The notes below the pieces were generated by a model. That model did not search any database. It was not told where the DNA came from and worked only from the letters and a program-made list of their open reading frames with translations. The position numbers were made by a program, and so were the translations under genes. A stretch of 64,000 bases of DNA from Sulfitobacter sp. BSw21498. GTDB taxonomy: Bacteria; Pseudomonadota; Alphaproteobacteria; Rhodobacterales; Rhodobacteraceae. Positions within the stretch are counted from its first letter, which is position 1, and every line of letters begins with the position of its first letter. Below are positions 46,590 to 62,980 of this stretch, one piece after another. Location of the stretch: NCBI RefSeq assembly GCF_006064855.1, contig NZ_CP040753.1:3033373-3097372 (forward strand). Reading direction: 5' to 3'.

Positions 46590-47288
46590 ATGGCAAAACT
46601 CGGAAAACGCACCCGCGCCGCACGCGAAGCATTCGTAGGCAAAGTAGATCTGACCGTTGAAGAAGCGGTATCTTTGATCAAAGCCAACGCAAACGCGAAA
46701 TTTGATGAAACCATCGAGATCGCGATGAACCTTGGTGTTGACCCCCGTCACGCCGACCAAATGGTTCGCGGCGTTGTTGGCCTGCCAAACGGCACCGGCA
46801 AATCCGTTCGCGTTGCTGTATTTGCACGTGGCCCAAAGGCTGACGAAGCTCAAGCAGCTGGTGCCGACATCGTTGGCGCAGAAGACTTGATGGAAGCCAT
46901 TCAAGGCGGCAAGATCGACTTTGATCGTTGCATCGCGACACCTGACATGATGCCGATCGTTGGTCGTCTTGGTAAGGTTCTTGGCCCACGTAACCTGATG
47001 CCAAACCCAAAAGTTGGTACAGTTACAATGGACATCAAAGAAGCTGTTGAAGCTGCCAAAGGCGGTCAGGTTCAGTTTAAAGCTGAAAAAGGCGGCGTTG
47101 TGCATGCTGGCATCGGCAAACTGTCCTTTGACGAAGCGAAGCTGGTTGAGAACGTACGTGCCTTTGTTGGTGCTGTGTCCAGAGCCAAGCCTACCGGTTC
47201 TAAGGGTGCTTACATGAAAAAGATCGCTCTGAGCTCGACAATGGGCCCAGGCGTCACTGTAGAAGTCGATAACGCTGTCACCGAGTAA
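46590..47288 (+). CDS. rplA: 50S ribosomal protein L1
   Basis: A 232-residue protein of the L1 stalk and translational repressor of rplKA in other bacteria. [27 protein letters not shown] and the [14 protein letters not shown] signature are all present. It is coupled to rplK and followed by a strong hairpin. Confidence 0.98.
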   Translation: MAKLGKRTRAAREAFVGKVDLTVEEAVSLIKANANAKFDETIEIAMNLGVDPRHADQMVRGVVGLPNGTGKSVRVAVFARGPKADEAQAAGADIVGAEDLMEAIQGGKIDFDRCIATPDMMPIVGRLGKVLGPRNLMPNPKVGTVTMDIKEAVEAAKGGQVQFKAEKGGVVHAGIGKLSFDEAKLVENVRAFVGAVSRAKPTGSKGAYMKKIALSSTMGPGVTVEVDNAVTE

Positions 47289-47314
47289 CTCGGAACAGTT
47301 AGTTTCTTGAATGG

Positions 47315-47344
47315 ACGGGCCCCCTTGAAACCAAGGGGGCCCGT
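47315..47344 (+). terminator. Strong hairpin after rplA
   Basis: A perfect 12-base-pair stem ACGGGCCCCCTT (47315-47326) / AAGGGGGCCCGT (47333-47344), loop GAAACC, followed by a T-poor TCTCGTTT. Likely terminator or partial terminator between the rplKA and rplJL units. Confidence 0.75.
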
Positions 47345-47457
47345 TCTCGTTTGGCGGTCGGACGAATGCCTGGGGGTAGGGCGCTGGTTCTAACGTTCGG
47401 TGGGGCGGTTTTCTCATCGCCTCGCGCGCATGAATTAACCTGAAACCAGATTAGCCC

Positions 47458-47486
47458 TTGGCAATCCGTGCCGCATCCCCTAAAAC
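47458..47486 (+). promoter_or_regulatory. Candidate promoter for rplJL-rpoBC
   Basis: TTGGCA (47458-47463) and TAAAAC (47481-47486) are 17 bases apart, about 213 bases before rplJ. That leaves room for a leader of the size seen in L10 operons. Pattern only. Confidence 0.4.
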
Positions 47487-47579
47487 GCCCTCGATTCACT
47501 ATGCATCGCATGGTGAGTCTTCTGTCCGAGACGAAGGGTGGCGCAAGCCTTAATTCCTTTCTGAGATGGGAGATGCAAG

Positions 47580-47690
47580 AATTACCGTTCGCGCAAGCGT
47601 GGGGCTATTTTGGCTTATTCCCGTAAAATGGACCAAGACTGTTCGCGTAAGCGGACTTAATTGAGCCGGGGGGCAACCCCCAGATTTGGA
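47580..47690 (+). promoter_or_regulatory. Probable L10 (rplJ) leader
   Basis: Within the 410-base rplA-rplJ gap, two similar motifs, CGTTCGCGCAAGCGTG (about 47588-47603) and TGTTCGCGTAAGCGGA (about 47640-47655), can each form a small hairpin; then GGGGG-CAA-CCCCC (47669-47681) sits just before the ribosome site GGAG (47688-47691). L10 with L7/L12 autoregulates its operon through such leaders in other bacteria. Confidence 0.5.
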
Positions 47691-47698
47691 GTGAAACT

Positions 47699-48214
47699 GT
47701 GGATAGAGCCCAGAAAGAACAGTTGGTCGACGAGCTCGGCCAAATCTTCGAAAGCTCTGGCGTCGTTGTGGTTAGCCACTACGTCGGCCTGACAGTTGCT
47801 GATATGCAGGACCTTCGTGCGCGCGCTCGCGCTGCGGGCGGGGCCGTGCGTGTTGCCAAAAACAGGCTCGCCAAAATTGCCCTTGACGGAAAGCCATGCG
47901 AAAGCATTGCAGATCTCCTGACGGGTATGACCGTTCTGACCTATTCCGAAGACCCCGTGGCAGCAGCCAAGGTGGCCCAGGAATTCGCTAAAGAGAATGC
48001 AAAATTTGTCATTCTCGGCGGCGCAATGGGTGAGAACGCACTGGATGTCGCCGGTGTTGAAGCCGTGTCCAAGATGCCTTCGCGGGAGGAGCTTATCTCC
48101 ACCATCGCGGGTATGCTGGGCGCACCTGCTTCCAACATCGCCGGGGCCATTGGCGCACCTGCAAGCAACATCGCTTCCATCTTGTCCACGATCGAGGACA
48201 AGGCGGCTGCGTAA
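47699..48214 (+). CDS. rplJ: 50S ribosomal protein L10
   Basis: A 171-residue stalk-base protein that holds L7/L12 dimers. [24 protein letters not shown] is the conserved RNA-binding segment, and an Ala-rich C terminus is the L7/L12 attachment helix. Start is GTG 47699, seven bases after GGAG. Confidence 0.96.
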   Translation: MDRAQKEQLVDELGQIFESSGVVVVSHYVGLTVADMQDLRARARAAGGAVRVAKNRLAKIALDGKPCESIADLLTGMTVLTYSEDPVAAAKVAQEFAKENAKFVILGGAMGENALDVAGVEAVSKMPSREELISTIAGMLGAPASNIAGAIGAPASNIASILSTIEDKAAA

Positions 48215-48289
48215 AGCAATATCGTCAAGCTGGCGCAGGGTTGAACACTCGCGTTGGAACACACATATCGTTAACGGAAAGAGCTAAAC

Positions 48290-48661
48290 ATGGCTGATCT
48301 GAAAAAACTGGCAGAAGACATCGTTGGTCTGACGCTGCTGGAAGCACAAGAACTGAAAACCATCCTCAAAGATGAGTATGGCATCGAGCCCGCAGCTGGC
48401 GGCGCAGTGATGATGGCTGGCCCCGCAGATGGCGGCGCAGCTGAAGAAGAGAAAACTGAATTCGACGTCGTTCTGAAGAACGCCGGCGCATCCAAAATCA
48501 ACGTGATCAAAGAAGTTCGCGGCATCACCGGTCTGGGCCTGAAAGAAGCCAAAGATCTGGTTGAAGCTGGCGGCAAGATCAAAGAAGGCGTTGATAAAGC
48601 GGAAGCTGAAGACGTTAAAGCCAAGCTGGAAGCAGCTGGCGCAGAAGTTGAACTGGCCTAA
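48290..48661 (+). CDS. rplL: 50S ribosomal protein L7/L12
   Basis: A 123-residue acidic stalk protein. The N-terminal dimerisation domain ([20 protein letters not shown]), an Ala-rich hinge near 40-53, and the C-terminal factor-binding domain ([24 protein letters not shown]) are present. The GGAAAGAGCTAAAC site precedes ATG. The next hairpin separates it from rpoB. Confidence 0.98.
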   Translation: MADLKKLAEDIVGLTLLEAQELKTILKDEYGIEPAAGGAVMMAGPADGGAAEEEKTEFDVVLKNAGASKINVIKEVRGITGLGLKEAKDLVEAGGKIKEGVDKAEAEDVKAKLEAAGAEVELA

Positions 48662-48742
48662 GCCATTCGATCAGGGTGCTGTTTTTGCTTGATGAAAGCG
48701 GCCCGAAGTTTGTAAAGCTTTGGGGAAGCCCATAAAAATTAA

Positions 48743-48770
48743 GGCTGGACGGGGAATTCCCTGTCCAGCC
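48743..48770 (+). terminator. Hairpin between rplL and rpoB (attenuator-like)
   Basis: GGCTGGAC-GGGGAA (48743-48756) pairs with TTCCC-T-GTCCAGCC (48757-48770) with one wobble, followed by TGATCTGTTTTG. In E. coli an attenuator and RNase III site lie here and set the rplL:rpoB ratio; this hairpin is in the same place. The rest of the 284-base gap to rpoB shows no gene. Confidence 0.65.
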
Positions 48771-48945
48771 TGATCTGTTTTGAAAAGTATTTCATGCGAA
48801 ATATTTCTCTGGATAGGTCCTAGTGGTCGGAAGAGGTACGGTGGGACGTGCCTCAAGAATTGATCAGGATTTACCGCTCTTATGGGCGCGCATCACGGCC
48901 CCGGTGATGGCGAGCTCGGCAAGAGATACGAAAGGTGACAGACAC

Positions 48946-51900
48946 ATGGCGCAATCCTTCCTTGGCCAGAAACGTCTACGTAAATACTATGGCAAAATCC
49001 GCGAAGTGCTGGAGATGCCGAACCTGATCGAGGTTCAGAAATCCTCTTATGATTTGTTCCTGCGCTCCGGCGATGCGGAAACACCGACAGACGGTGACGG
49101 CATCCAGGGCGTCTTTCAGTCGGTTTTCCCGATCAAGGACTTCAATGAGACGTCGGTTCTTGAATTCGTCAAGTACGAGCTTGAAAAGCCAAAATACGAT
49201 GTAGAGGAATGTCAGCAACGCGACATGACCTACAGCGCGCCTTTGAAGGTGACGCTGCGCCTCATCGTGTTTGATGTAGACGAAGACACCGGTGCAAAAT
49301 CGGTTAAGGACATCAAGGAACAGGACGTGTTCATGGGCGACATGCCCCTGATGACGCCAAACGGTACGTTTGTTGTGAACGGGACCGAGCGTGTGATCGT
49401 ATCCCAGATGCACCGTTCACCCGGCGTGTTCTTTGACCACGACAAAGGCAAAACCCACTCTTCGGGTAAACTGCTGTTCGCTTGCCGCATCATTCCTTAC
49501 CGCGGTTCGTGGCTCGACTTCGAATTCGACGCCAAAGACATCGTCTTCGCGCGCATCGACCGTCGCCGCAAACTGCCTGTAACAACGCTGCTTTATTCGC
49601 TGGGTCTTGACCAAGAAGCGATCATGGACGCGTATTACAACACCGTTAACTATACGCTGAAAGATGGCGAAGGCTGGGTTGCACCCTTTTTCCCGGATCG
49701 TGTGCGGGGCACACGGCCAACGTATGACCTCGTTGACGCTGCGACAGGCGAGATCCTGTTTGAAAAGGGCAAGAAGGTTACACCTCGTGCCGTTAAGCAG
49801 TTGATCGACGAAGGCAAGGTTTCCGAACTGCTGCTGCCGTTTGACCACATCGCGGGCAAATTTGCTGCACGTGATATCATCAACGAAGAAACCGGCGCGA
49901 TCTATGTCGAAGCGGGCGACGAGATGACGCTCGAGCACGACAAAGACGGTACGCTCATCGGTGGTACAGCCAAAGAGCTGATCGACGCAGGCATCTTCGA
50001 GATCCCACTGCTCGACATCGACAACATCAACGTCGGCCCTTACATGCGTAACACCATGGCGGCGGACAAGAACATGAACCGCGACACCGCGCTCATGGAT
50101 ATCTACCGCGTTATGCGTCCGGGCGAGCCGCCCACAGTCGAAGCCGCGTCGAACCTGTTCGACACGCTGTTCTTTGATGCGGACCGCTATGACCTTTCGG
50201 CGGTTGGCCGTGTAAAGATGAACATGCGCCTGGCGCTCGACAAGGAAGACACGCAGCGCACGCTGGACCGTGACGATATCGTCGCCTGTATCAAGGCGCT
50301 GGTTGACCTGCGCGACGGCCGTGGCGACATCGACGATATTGACCACTTGGGCAACCGTCGTGTGCGTTCCGTCGGCGAGCTGATGGAAAACCAGTACCGT
50401 GTTGGCCTGCTCCGGATGGAGCGCGCGATCAAGGAACGTATGTCTTCCGTCGAAATCGACACTGTGATGCCACAGGATCTGATCAACGCGAAACCAGCAG
50501 CTGCTGCGGTACGTGAATTCTTCGGTTCCAGCCAGCTGTCGCAGTTCATGGACCAAACTAACCCGCTGTCCGAGGTGACGCACAAGCGTCGTCTTTCCGC
50601 GCTTGGGCCAGGTGGTCTGACACGCGAGCGTGCCGGTTTTGAAGTACGTGACGTTCATGCGACACACTATGGTCGCATGTGTCCGATTGAAACGCCCGAA
50701 GGTCCGAACATTGGTCTGATCAACTCGCTGGCCACTTTTGCCCGTGTGAACAAGTACGGCTTTATCGAAACACCCTACCGCAAGGTATCGAACGGTGTGG
50801 TTTCCGATGACGTGCAGTATATGTCTGCTACGGAAGAAATGCGTCACACAGTGGCGCAGGCCAACGCGAACCTTGATGAGAACATGAAGTTCGTGAACGA
50901 TCTGGTCTCGACGCGGAAATCGGGCGACTACACCTTGTCGCCTTCCGAAAACGTTGACCTGATCGACGTTTCGCCAAAACAGTTGGTCTCGGTCGCTGCG
51001 TCCTTGATCCCGTTCCTTGAAAACGACGATGCGAACAGGGCCTTGATGGGCTCGAACATGCAACGTCAGGCGGTGCCTTTGCTTCAAGCCGAAGCACCAC
51101 TGGTCGGGACCGGTATCGAAGAAGTCGTCGCACGGGATTCCGGTGCTGCTTATATGGCGAAACGTGGCGGTATCATCGACCAAGTCGATGCCAGCCGTAT
51201 CGTTATCCGTGCCACCGAAGACCTTGAGTTGGGTGACGCGGGCGTAGACATCTACCGCATGCGCAAATTCCAGCGTTCGAACCAGAACACCTGCATCAAC
51301 CAGCGTCCGCTGGTGAAGGTTGGCGAGACGGTTCAAAAGGGTCAGGTTATCGCGGACGGTCCGTCGACGGACATGGGTGAACTGGCGCTTGGTAAGAACG
51401 TGATCGTCGCGTTTATGCCTTGGAACGGCTACAACTACGAAGACTCCATTCTGATTTCTGAGCGTGTATCGCGTGACGACGTGTTTACTTCGATCCACAT
51501 CGAGGAATTCGAAGTCGCCGCCCGTGATACAAAGCTGGGGCCAGAGGAAATCACACGCGATATCCCGAACGTCGGTGAAGAAGCGCTGCGCAACCTCGAT
51601 GAGGCCGGCATCGTTTACATTGGTGCGGATGTTGAACCCGGTGACATTCTTGTCGGCAAGATCACACCCAAGGGCGAAAGCCCGATGACGCCAGAAGAAA
51701 AACTGCTGCGCGCCATCTTTGGCGAGAAAGCTTCGGACGTGCGCGATACATCGCTGCGTGTGAAGCCCGGTGATTTTGGTACAGTCGTCGAAGTGCGTGT
51801 CTTTAACCGTCACGGCGTCGAAAAAGACGAACGTGCGTTGCAGATCGAGCGTGAAGAAGTCGAACGTCTGGCCCGTGACCGCGACGATGAGCTTGGTATT

Positions 51901-53082
51901 CTTGACCGCAACATCTACGCGCGTCTGCAGTCTATGATCATCGGCAAAATCGCTGTCAAAGGCCCCAAAGGCGTCAAGTCGAACTCGGAAATCACCGAAG
52001 ACCTGCTGGCGTCGCTGTCGCGCGGTCAGTGGTGGCAGCTGGCACTCGAAGACGAAGACGACGCGAAAATCGTCGAAGCCCTGAACGAGCAGTACGAGAT
52101 CCAGAAACGGACCTTGGATGCGCGCTTTGAGGACAAAGTCGAAAAAGTCCGTCGTGGTGACGATCTGCCTCCGGGCGTGATGAAGATGGTCAAAGTGTTC
52201 GTCGCGGTGAAGCGCAAGCTGCAACCGGGCGACAAGATGGCTGGTCGTCACGGCAACAAAGGTGTTATTTCCAAGGTTGTACCGATGGAAGACATGCCGT
52301 TCCTTGCGGATGGCACGCCAGTGGACTTCTGTTTGAACCCGCTGGGTGTTCCATCGCGTATGAACGTTGGTCAGATCCTTGAGACCCACATGGGTTGGGC
52401 CGCTCGCGGCTTGGGCATCAACATCGACGAGGCCCTGCAGGAATACAAACGCTCCGGTGATTTGACACCAGTGCGCGAAGCAATGCACCACGCCTATGGC
52501 GACGACGTCTATGAAGAAGGCATCGTTGGAATGGACGAGGAATCCTTGCTGGACGCAGCCAAGAACGTCGCACGCGGTGTCCCAATCGCCACGCCGGTAT
52601 TCGATGGTGCCAAGGAAGCAGACGTGAATGACAGTCTGACACGGGCCGGGTTCGATACCTCCGGTCAGTCGGTTCTGTTTGACGGTCGCACAGGCGAGCA
52701 GTTTGCCCGCCCTGTCACCGTCGGCGTCAAATACCTGCTGAAACTGCACCACCTTGTGGACGACAAAATCCACGCGCGTTCGACTGGTCCATACTCGCTG
52801 GTCACCCAGCAGCCATTGGGCGGTAAAGCGCAGTTCGGTGGTCAGCGCTTTGGTGAGATGGAGGTCTGGGCTTTGGAAGCTTACGGCGCTGCATACACCT
52901 TGCAGGAAATGCTGACTGTGAAATCGGATGACGTGGCCGGACGGACCAAGGTCTATGAAAGCATCGTCAAAGGCGAAGACAACTTCGAGGCCGGTATTCC
53001 GGAATCGTTCAACGTACTTGTGAAAGAAGTACGTGGTCTTGGTCTGAACATGGAACTCCTGGATGCGGAGGAAGAAGAGTGA
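48946..53082 (+). CDS. rpoB: RNA polymerase beta subunit
   Basis: A 1378-residue subunit. The rifampicin-site region [22 protein letters not shown] has wild-type residues, and [11 protein letters not shown] and [16 protein letters not shown] are intact. ATG 48946 ([16 protein letters not shown]) is the family start; the frame is open to 48823 but that part is not conserved. A hairpin lies in the 94-base gap to rpoC. Confidence 0.97.
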   Translation: MAQSFLGQKRLRKYYGKIREVLEMPNLIEVQKSSYDLFLRSGDAETPTDGDGIQGVFQSVFPIKDFNETSVLEFVKYELEKPKYDVEECQQRDMTYSAPLKVTLRLIVFDVDEDTGAKSVKDIKEQDVFMGDMPLMTPNGTFVVNGTERVIVSQMHRSPGVFFDHDKGKTHSSGKLLFACRIIPYRGSWLDFEFDAKDIVFARIDRRRKLPVTTLLYSLGLDQEAIMDAYYNTVNYTLKDGEGWVAPFFPDRVRGTRPTYDLVDAATGEILFEKGKKVTPRAVKQLIDEGKVSELLLPFDHIAGKFAARDIINEETGAIYVEAGDEMTLEHDKDGTLIGGTAKELIDAGIFEIPLLDIDNINVGPYMRNTMAADKNMNRDTALMDIYRVMRPGEPPTVEAASNLFDTLFFDADRYDLSAVGRVKMNMRLALDKEDTQRTLDRDDIVACIKALVDLRDGRGDIDDIDHLGNRRVRSVGELMENQYRVGLLRMERAIKERMSSVEIDTVMPQDLINAKPAAAAVREFFGSSQLSQFMDQTNPLSEVTHKRRLSALGPGGLTRERAGFEVRDVHATHYGRMCPIETPEGPNIGLINSLATFARVNKYGFIETPYRKVSNGVVSDDVQYMSATEEMRHTVAQANANLDENMKFVNDLVSTRKSGDYTLSPSENVDLIDVSPKQLVSVAASLIPFLENDDANRALMGSNMQRQAVPLLQAEAPLVGTGIEEVVARDSGAAYMAKRGGIIDQVDASRIVIRATEDLELGDAGVDIYRMRKFQRSNQNTCINQRPLVKVGETVQKGQVIADGPSTDMGELALGKNVIVAFMPWNGYNYEDSILISERVSRDDVFTSIHIEEFEVAARDTKLGPEEITRDIPNVGEEALRNLDEAGIVYIGADVEPGDILVGKITPKGESPMTPEEKLLRAIFGEKASDVRDTSLRVKPGDFGTVVEVRVFNRHGVEKDERALQIEREEVERLARDRDDELGILDRNIYARLQSMIIGKIAVKGPKGVKSNSEITEDLLASLSRGQWWQLALEDEDDAKIVEALNEQYEIQKRTLDARFEDKVEKVRRGDDLPPGVMKMVKVFVAVKRKLQPGDKMAGRHGNKGVISKVVPMEDMPFLADGTPVDFCLNPLGVPSRMNVGQILETHMGWAARGLGINIDEALQEYKRSGDLTPVREAMHHAYGDDVYEEGIVGMDEESLLDAAKNVARGVPIATPVFDGAKEADVNDSLTRAGFDTSGQSVLFDGRTGEQFARPVTVGVKYLLKLHHLVDDKIHARSTGPYSLVTQQPLGGKAQFGGQRFGEMEVWALEAYGAAYTLQEMLTVKSDDVAGRTKVYESIVKGEDNFEAGIPESFNVLVKEVRGLGLNMELLDAEEEE

Positions 53083-53090
53083 GGAAAGCA

Positions 53091-53112
53091 CCGGGGTTTT
53101 CTTAAACCCCGG
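53091..53112 (+). terminator. Hairpin between rpoB and rpoC
   Basis: CCGGGGTTT (53091-53099), loop TCTT, AAACCCCGG (53104-53112): a perfect nine-base-pair stem, then CCCGTTTTCT. Position between co-expressed genes suggests a partial terminator, processing or stability element. Confidence 0.6.
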
Positions 53113-53176
53113 CCCGTTTTCTCAGACTGAAAACGCCTCTCTCCCTCCGCTTTCGAGACTTATCTAAGGATTTAAG

Positions 53177-57424
<4,248 letters not shown>

Positions 57425-57445
57425 GCCTACGCTACAAAGAACTGG

Positions 57446-57481
57446 AAAAGCCCCCGCTGAGAGATCGGCGGGGGCTTTTTC
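57446..57481 (+). terminator. Rho-independent terminator of the rpoBC operon
   Basis: AAAAGCCCCCGC (57446-57457) pairs with GCGGGGGCTTTT (57468-57479) and ends in a five-T run. Strong. Confidence 0.9.
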
Positions 57482-57592
57482 GTTGCGGGGGCGGGGTGAT
57501 TAAATAGCGACTGAAATTTGCGCGAGTGGGCTGGTTTTCCGTCGCGGCCTGCGGCAATGATAAGCCAACCTAACAAAAAAGAAAGCCGCCCA

Positions 57593-58471
57593 ATGTCGCC
57601 AAACCTCGCCGGAGCACTTTTCATGATGGGCTCCATGGCGGCCTTTGTGTTGAACGATACAATGACCAAGACCACGGGCGGGGCGGTGCCGCTGTTCCAG
57701 CTGCTGTTTCTGCGTGGTGTGATCTCGATCTCATTGATCGTGATGCTTTGGGGGCGGCTTGGCCCGCTGCACCTGCGACTGAGCCGTCGCGATTGGAAAC
57801 TGGTCGCCATCCGGTCCGGTGCCGAAGTCGGGGCAAGCTTTTTCTTCGTAACAGCGTTGTTTAACATGCCGCTGGCGAACCTCAGCGCGATCTTGCAGTC
57901 GTTGCCACTGACCGTGACGTTAGGGGCCGCGTTGGTCTACCGCGAGAAGGTCGGGTGGCGCCGGCTCTCGGCCATCCTCGTTGGCTTTTTTGGTGTGATG
58001 TTGATCGTCAAGCCGGGCACTGACGGGTTCAATATCTGGTCGGTCTACGCCCTGATTGCGGTGTTCTTCGTTACGGTTCGCGACCTAAGCACACGCAGAT
58101 TGTCGAAAGAGGTGCCGTCGATGACGGTGACCTTCGCAGCGGTCCTCTCTGTCACCGGGTTTTCGACCTTTGCGCAATTCACCACCCCTTGGGAACCGGT
58201 GTCGTCAGACCATTGGATCGCGATCACTGCGGCAGCTGTCTTTGTCCTGATGGGGTATTATTTCAGCGTACAGACGATGCGGGTTGGCGATGTCTCTTTC
58301 ATCGCGCCGTTCCGCTATACGGGGCTGATCTGGGCGCTGATCCTTGGCTGGCTGGTGTTTGGTGACTGGCCCGTGCCGACGACACTGATCGGTGCCTCTA
58401 TCGTCGCCGCGACAGGGTTGTTCACGCTGTACCGCGAGCGCATCACCACACGCCCACTGCCGCCCCTTTAA
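57593..58471 (+). CDS. EamA/DMT-family transporter
   Basis: A 292-residue inner-membrane protein with about ten spans in two EamA repeats. MSPNLAGALFMMGSMAAFVLNDTMTK opens the first repeat; PFRYTGLIWALILGWLVFGD is typical of the second. Start is uncertain: ATG 57557 is also in frame. Substrate is unknown. Its end overlaps the convergent rhamnosyl-transferase-like gene by four bases. Confidence 0.88.
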   Translation: MSPNLAGALFMMGSMAAFVLNDTMTKTTGGAVPLFQLLFLRGVISISLIVMLWGRLGPLHLRLSRRDWKLVAIRSGAEVGASFFFVTALFNMPLANLSAILQSLPLTVTLGAALVYREKVGWRRLSAILVGFFGVMLIVKPGTDGFNIWSVYALIAVFFVTVRDLSTRRLSKEVPSMTVTFAAVLSVTGFSTFAQFTTPWEPVSSDHWIAITAAAVFVLMGYYFSVQTMRVGDVSFIAPFRYTGLIWALILGWLVFGDWPVPTTLIGASIVAATGLFTLYRERITTRPLPPL

Positions 58472-59274
58472 CCCTTGGCGAAGACGCGGCGCACTGCGTT
58501 GATGTCGATGGCAAAGCGATCCTTGAACAGGGTCTCCTCCTCGGCGCTGAGCGGCGAAAGCTCGATCGGTCGTGCGTGCTTTTGACGTGAATCGTTAAAG
58601 CCATTGTGACCGCGTACGTACATCGCCTGATCGGGAAAGCTGAGCGCAGGCATAAAGCGGGGTAGCTTGTCGTGGGCAAAGTTCATGATGGTTAATGGGC
58701 ACCGCGCATTCACGAACATCGCGAGCGCCGCAGTATAGAAAGGCCGGTAGGACGGCGTTGCGGCGATCCCGTCCGCGCCAAACTCGGCCACGTAGCCCTT
58801 GTTCCAGTCAAGAGCGACAGACTTATGCTGCACCAACAGCGGCGTCGCGTCATCGACGGCTTTGCGCAGCTTGGCGATGAAATCTACAGCAATGGCATCG
58901 TCATCATCAAACCGAAACTGAACACAGGGCTCAAGCCGCGAGAGACGGGCGTTGTTCAGTATCTCTTTCATAACCTCGCGGTGGGGCCTGGGTGGTTCGA
59001 CGATGATCCTTGCCTGAGGCAGGGGGGCCAGTAGAGCTTTCAGGCGCATCATGTGCTGTTGCGGAAAGCTATCGCCGACGAGGACGATCATCTCGAAGTC
59101 CGGGTCGGTTTGTGCCATCAGGCAGGGCAGGGCGACGGCTTCGAACAGGCGGAATCTTTCTTCTAGCCGTGCAGGTTCGTAAAGATAGGCGATACGATCT
59201 TCGATGGTTTCATGCCCGACCTGAAATCCGCCTAGCGCCGGATAGGAAAAGCGGCATAGCCCAAGTATCTGCAT
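58468..59274 (-). CDS. Putative rhamnosyl transferase
   Basis: A 268-residue protein. QILGLCRFSYPALGGFQ and VQFRFDDDDAIAVDF match the putative rhamnosyl transferase family (glycosyltransferase fold, with the DDDD as the metal-nucleotide-sugar site). LARLEERFRLFEAVALPCL and the FPQQHMMRLK segments are also typical. Roseobacters carry several such genes for surface polysaccharides. Acceptor and sugar not visible. Stop overlaps the EamA gene. Confidence 0.78.
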   Translation of the reverse strand: MQILGLCRFSYPALGGFQVGHETIEDRIAYLYEPARLEERFRLFEAVALPCLMAQTDPDFEMIVLVGDSFPQQHMMRLKALLAPLPQARIIVEPPRPHREVMKEILNNARLSRLEPCVQFRFDDDDAIAVDFIAKLRKAVDDATPLLVQHKSVALDWNKGYVAEFGADGIAATPSYRPFYTAALAMFVNARCPLTIMNFAHDKLPRFMPALSFPDQAMYVRGHNGFNDSRQKHARPIELSPLSAEEETLFKDRFAIDINAVRRVFAKG

Positions 59275-59676
59275 CGTGTTCCGCCTTGTCCCGATTATGC
59301 AGCGTAAATATGCGGGGTAGGGGGGGCGTGATGCAAGAAGGAATACCCGTTTCGCGTGCCGCCCCTACTTGGGGCGGGGGGCTGTTGACAGCAGCGGCGA
59401 CTCTGCCTATACGGCCCTTATCTCGGATGCAGGGGTCGCCCTGCTTTGCCGACATCATATCTACTGTGGTCACGATCCGGTCTATTGCTGACTCGATCCT
59501 CTGTTACCCCACCGCTTCGTTTTCCTCGGTACGGGAACGCTGCGGTGATTTTGCTTTGCGCCATCGGTGTCGGGCGAAGATAGAATTCGTGGACGTGCGA
59601 AGTGACCGAATTTGAAACCGCACTGGGGTCCGCCCCGCTGCACCACTTATGTGAGCTAAACGGGGATAAAACCGGA
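59275..59676 (+). promoter_or_regulatory. str operon promoter and leader region
   Basis: A 402-base region with no gene. TTGACA (59385-59390) and TATACG (59408-59413) are 17 bases apart, an excellent sigma-70 match for the rpsL-rpsG-fusA-tuf transcript. CCGCCCC (59359-59365) pairs with GGGGCGG (59371-59377) just upstream. That leaves a ~260-base leader before rpsL. Confidence 0.6.
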
Positions 59677-60048
59677 ATGCCAACGATCCAGCAGCTGATC
59701 CGCAAACCGCGCCAGCCTAAAATCAAACGTTCGAAATCCATGCACCTGCAAGAATGTCCGCAAAAGCGCGGCGTTTGCACACGTGTTTACACGACCACAC
59801 CTAAAAAGCCGAACTCGGCCATGCGTAAGGTTGCCAAAGTGCGCCTGACCAACGGTTTCGAAGTCATCAGCTACATCCCGGGTGAATCGCACAACCTGCA
59901 AGAACACTCTGTTGTTCTGATCCGCGGCGGCCGTGTAAAAGACCTTCCCGGTGTGCGCTACCACATCCTGCGCGGTGTTCTCGATACGCAAGGCGTTAAA
60001 GATCGTAAGCAGCGTCGCTCCAAATATGGTGCAAAGAAGCCAAAGTAA
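59677..60048 (+). CDS. rpsL: 30S ribosomal protein S12
   Basis: A 123-residue protein of the decoding centre. [17 protein letters not shown] carries the wild-type lysines of the streptomycin loop, as does [13 protein letters not shown]. The family start is ATG 59677; the frame is open upstream to 59602 but that part is not conserved. A 176-base spacer to rpsG includes a GGTGC-AAATC-GCACC stem (about 60158-60173). Confidence 0.97.
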   Translation: MPTIQQLIRKPRQPKIKRSKSMHLQECPQKRGVCTRVYTTTPKKPNSAMRKVAKVRLTNGFEVISYIPGESHNLQEHSVVLIRGGRVKDLPGVRYHILRGVLDTQGVKDRKQRRSKYGAKKPK

Positions 60049-60224
60049 TTTGGGTCGGTTCGGGCTGGCGCATCGCAGATACACGATGCCCGGTCCCGCC
60101 GCCCGCCATGTTTTCCCGTAAGGGAGTGAGCCGAGTAAGACTGAGCGCCGGACGATCGGGGTGCAAATCGCACCAGACGCGCTGGCCCATCGCTGCCTCG
60201 GCAACTGACAATTAGGAGCTTTAA

Positions 60225-60695
<471 letters not shown>

Positions 60696-60778
60696 TCCGG
60701 GCGGCATAAGCCGTTCCCGTCGCGTCCCACACTGGGGCGCGATTTATCCGTTTCAGATATATTCGAGGAAGCAGCCCC

Positions 60779-62905
60779 ATGGCACGCGACTATCCGCTCT
60801 CACGCTACCGCAATTTCGGCATCATGGCCCACATCGACGCAGGCAAAACAACCTGCTCCGAACGGATCCTGTTTTATACTGGTAAGTCCCACAACATCGG
60901 CGAAGTGCACGACGGCGCTGCAACGATGGACTGGATGGAGCAGGAGCAGGAACGCGGTATTACAATTACCTCCGCTGCGACAACAACTTTCTGGCAGCGC
61001 CAGGAATTGCCAGACGCGGACGCAACATCCGACACCAAGTACCGGATGAACATCATCGACACGCCCGGTCACGTTGACTTTACCATTGAAGTTGAGCGTT
61101 CGCTGGCGGTTCTTGATGGCGCGGTTGCTGTTCTTGACGCCAACGCCGGTGTTGAACCGCAGACTGAAACCGTTTGGCGTCAGGCCGACCGCTACAAGGT
61201 TCCGCGGATCGTTTTTGTTAACAAAATGGACAAAATCGGCGCTGACTTCTTCAACTGTGTGAAGATGATCAAAGACCGTACCGGTGCAACTCCTGCACCG
61301 ATCCAAATCCCAATTGGTGCCGAAACCGAGCTTGAAGGCTTGATCGATCTGGTCACCATGAAAGAATGGGTCTGGACTGGTGACGATCTGGGCGCGGGCT
61401 GGGAACAGCGCGAAATCCGTGCCGAGTTGAAAGACCTGGCCGACGAATGGCGTGCCAACTTGATCGAGATTGCGGTCGAGATGGACGACGAAGCCATGGA
61501 AAACTACTTGATGGACGGCGCAGAGCCTGACGTTGACACGCTGCGCGGTCTGATCCGCAAAGGTACGTTGGCAATCAAATTCATCCCCGTTCTGTGTGGT
61601 TCCGCCTTTAAGAACAAAGGTGTTCAGCCTCTGTTGAACGCTGTTGTCGACTATCTTCCCTCGCCGATGGACGTTGTTGACTACATGGGCTTTAAGCCAG
61701 GCGACGAAGAAGAAACACGTAACATCCCGCGTCGCGCGGACGATGATATGGCCTTCTCCGGTCTCGCGTTCAAAATCATGAACGACCCCTTTGTTGGTTC
61801 GTTGACCTTCACGCGCATTTACTCGGGCAAGTTGAACAAGGGCGACACGCTCTTGAACTCGACCAAGGGTAAAAAAGAGCGCGTCGGTCGTATGATGATG
61901 ATGCACTCGAACGATCGTGAAGAGATTCAAGAAGCGTTCGCGGGCGACATTATTGCGTTGGCTGGCCTTAAAGACACCACAACAGGTGACACTCTGTGTT
62001 CTGTTGCAGATCCTGTGGTCTTGGAAACAATGACCTTCCCCGATCCGGTTATCGAAATCGCGGTTGAGCCTAAAACCAAGGCTGACCAAGAGAAGATGTC
62101 GACTGGTCTTGCGCGTTTGGCGGCCGAAGATCCCTCCTTCCGCGTCGAGACAGACATTGAATCCGGCCAGACCATCATGAAGGGCATGGGCGAACTTCAC
62201 CTCGATATTCTGGTGGACCGTCTGCGTCGTGAATTTAAAGTCGAAGCCAACATTGGTGCGCCTCAGGTTGCCTACCGCGAGACCATCTCGCGCGAAGCGG
62301 AAATCACCTACACACACAAGAAACAGTCCGGCGGTTCCGGTCAGTTTGCTGAAGTGAAGATGATCCTGATGCCAACCGAGCCAGGCGAAGGGTACTCCTT
62401 TGAAAGCCGCATCGTTGGTGGTGCTGTTCCAAAAGAATACATCCCCGGCGTCGAAAAAGGGATCAACTCGGTCATGGACTCCGGTCCTTTGGCGGGCTTC
62501 CCGGTCATCGACTTCAAAGTTGCGCTGATCGACGGTAAGTTCCACGATGTTGACTCCAGCGTTCTGGCGTTTGAAATCGCGGCCCGTATGGGTATGCGCG
62601 AAGGCATGCGTAAAGCTGGTGCGAAACTGCTCGAGCCGATCATGAAAGTCGAAGTGGTCACACCTGAAGATTACACAGGTGGTATCATCGGCGATCTGAC
62701 ATCGCGTCGCGGTCAGGTTCAGGGTCAAGATACACGCGGTAACGCCATTGCGATCGACGCAAACGTGCCGCTGGCCAACATGTTCGGCTATATCAACACA
62801 CTGCGTTCGATGTCGTCGGGCCGTGCGAACTTCACCATGCAGTTCTCGCACTACGAACCTGTTCCGCAGAACATCTCTGACGAGATCCAAGCGAAATTCG
62901 CGTAA
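60779..62905 (+). CDS. fusA: Elongation factor G
   Basis: A 708-residue translocation GTPase. AHIDAGKTT (G1), DTPGHVDF (G3) and NKMDK (G4) are in domain 1, and domains 2-5 follow to the end. High-expression codon use. AGGAAGCAGCCCC precedes ATG. A cluster of palindromes separates it from the second tuf. Confidence 0.98.
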   Translation: MARDYPLSRYRNFGIMAHIDAGKTTCSERILFYTGKSHNIGEVHDGAATMDWMEQEQERGITITSAATTTFWQRQELPDADATSDTKYRMNIIDTPGHVDFTIEVERSLAVLDGAVAVLDANAGVEPQTETVWRQADRYKVPRIVFVNKMDKIGADFFNCVKMIKDRTGATPAPIQIPIGAETELEGLIDLVTMKEWVWTGDDLGAGWEQREIRAELKDLADEWRANLIEIAVEMDDEAMENYLMDGAEPDVDTLRGLIRKGTLAIKFIPVLCGSAFKNKGVQPLLNAVVDYLPSPMDVVDYMGFKPGDEEETRNIPRRADDDMAFSGLAFKIMNDPFVGSLTFTRIYSGKLNKGDTLLNSTKGKKERVGRMMMMHSNDREEIQEAFAGDIIALAGLKDTTTGDTLCSVADPVVLETMTFPDPVIEIAVEPKTKADQEKMSTGLARLAAEDPSFRVETDIESGQTIMKGMGELHLDILVDRLRREFKVEANIGAPQVAYRETISREAEITYTHKKQSGGSGQFAEVKMILMPTEPGEGYSFESRIVGGAVPKEYIPGVEKGINSVMDSGPLAGFPVIDFKVALIDGKFHDVDSSVLAFEIAARMGMREGMRKAGAKLLEPIMKVEVVTPEDYTGGIIGDLTSRRGQVQGQDTRGNAIAIDANVPLANMFGYINTLRSMSSGRANFTMQFSHYEPVPQNISDEIQAKFA

Positions 62906-62928
62906 CTGCGCGTTGCAATAACTGGGAC

Positions 62929-62980
62929 GGCGGGGATAACCCCGCCCTACCCAAACCGTAGGGTGGGTGTTCAACCCACC
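62929..62980 (+). repeat. Palindromic repeat cluster between fusA and tuf
   Basis: Three stems in 52 bases: GGCGGGG-ATAA-CCCCGCC (62929-62946), CCCTAC/GTAGGG (62945-62963) and GGTGGGT-GTTCA-ACCCACC (62962-62980). The middle stem shares bases with the others, so alternate folds are possible. Compositionally it looks like an intergenic REP-type element. Confidence 0.65.

Noticed and set aside
49417..53091. 1224-codon open frame antisense to rpoB
   Set aside because: Same codon-bias artefact; no motifs and no start context.
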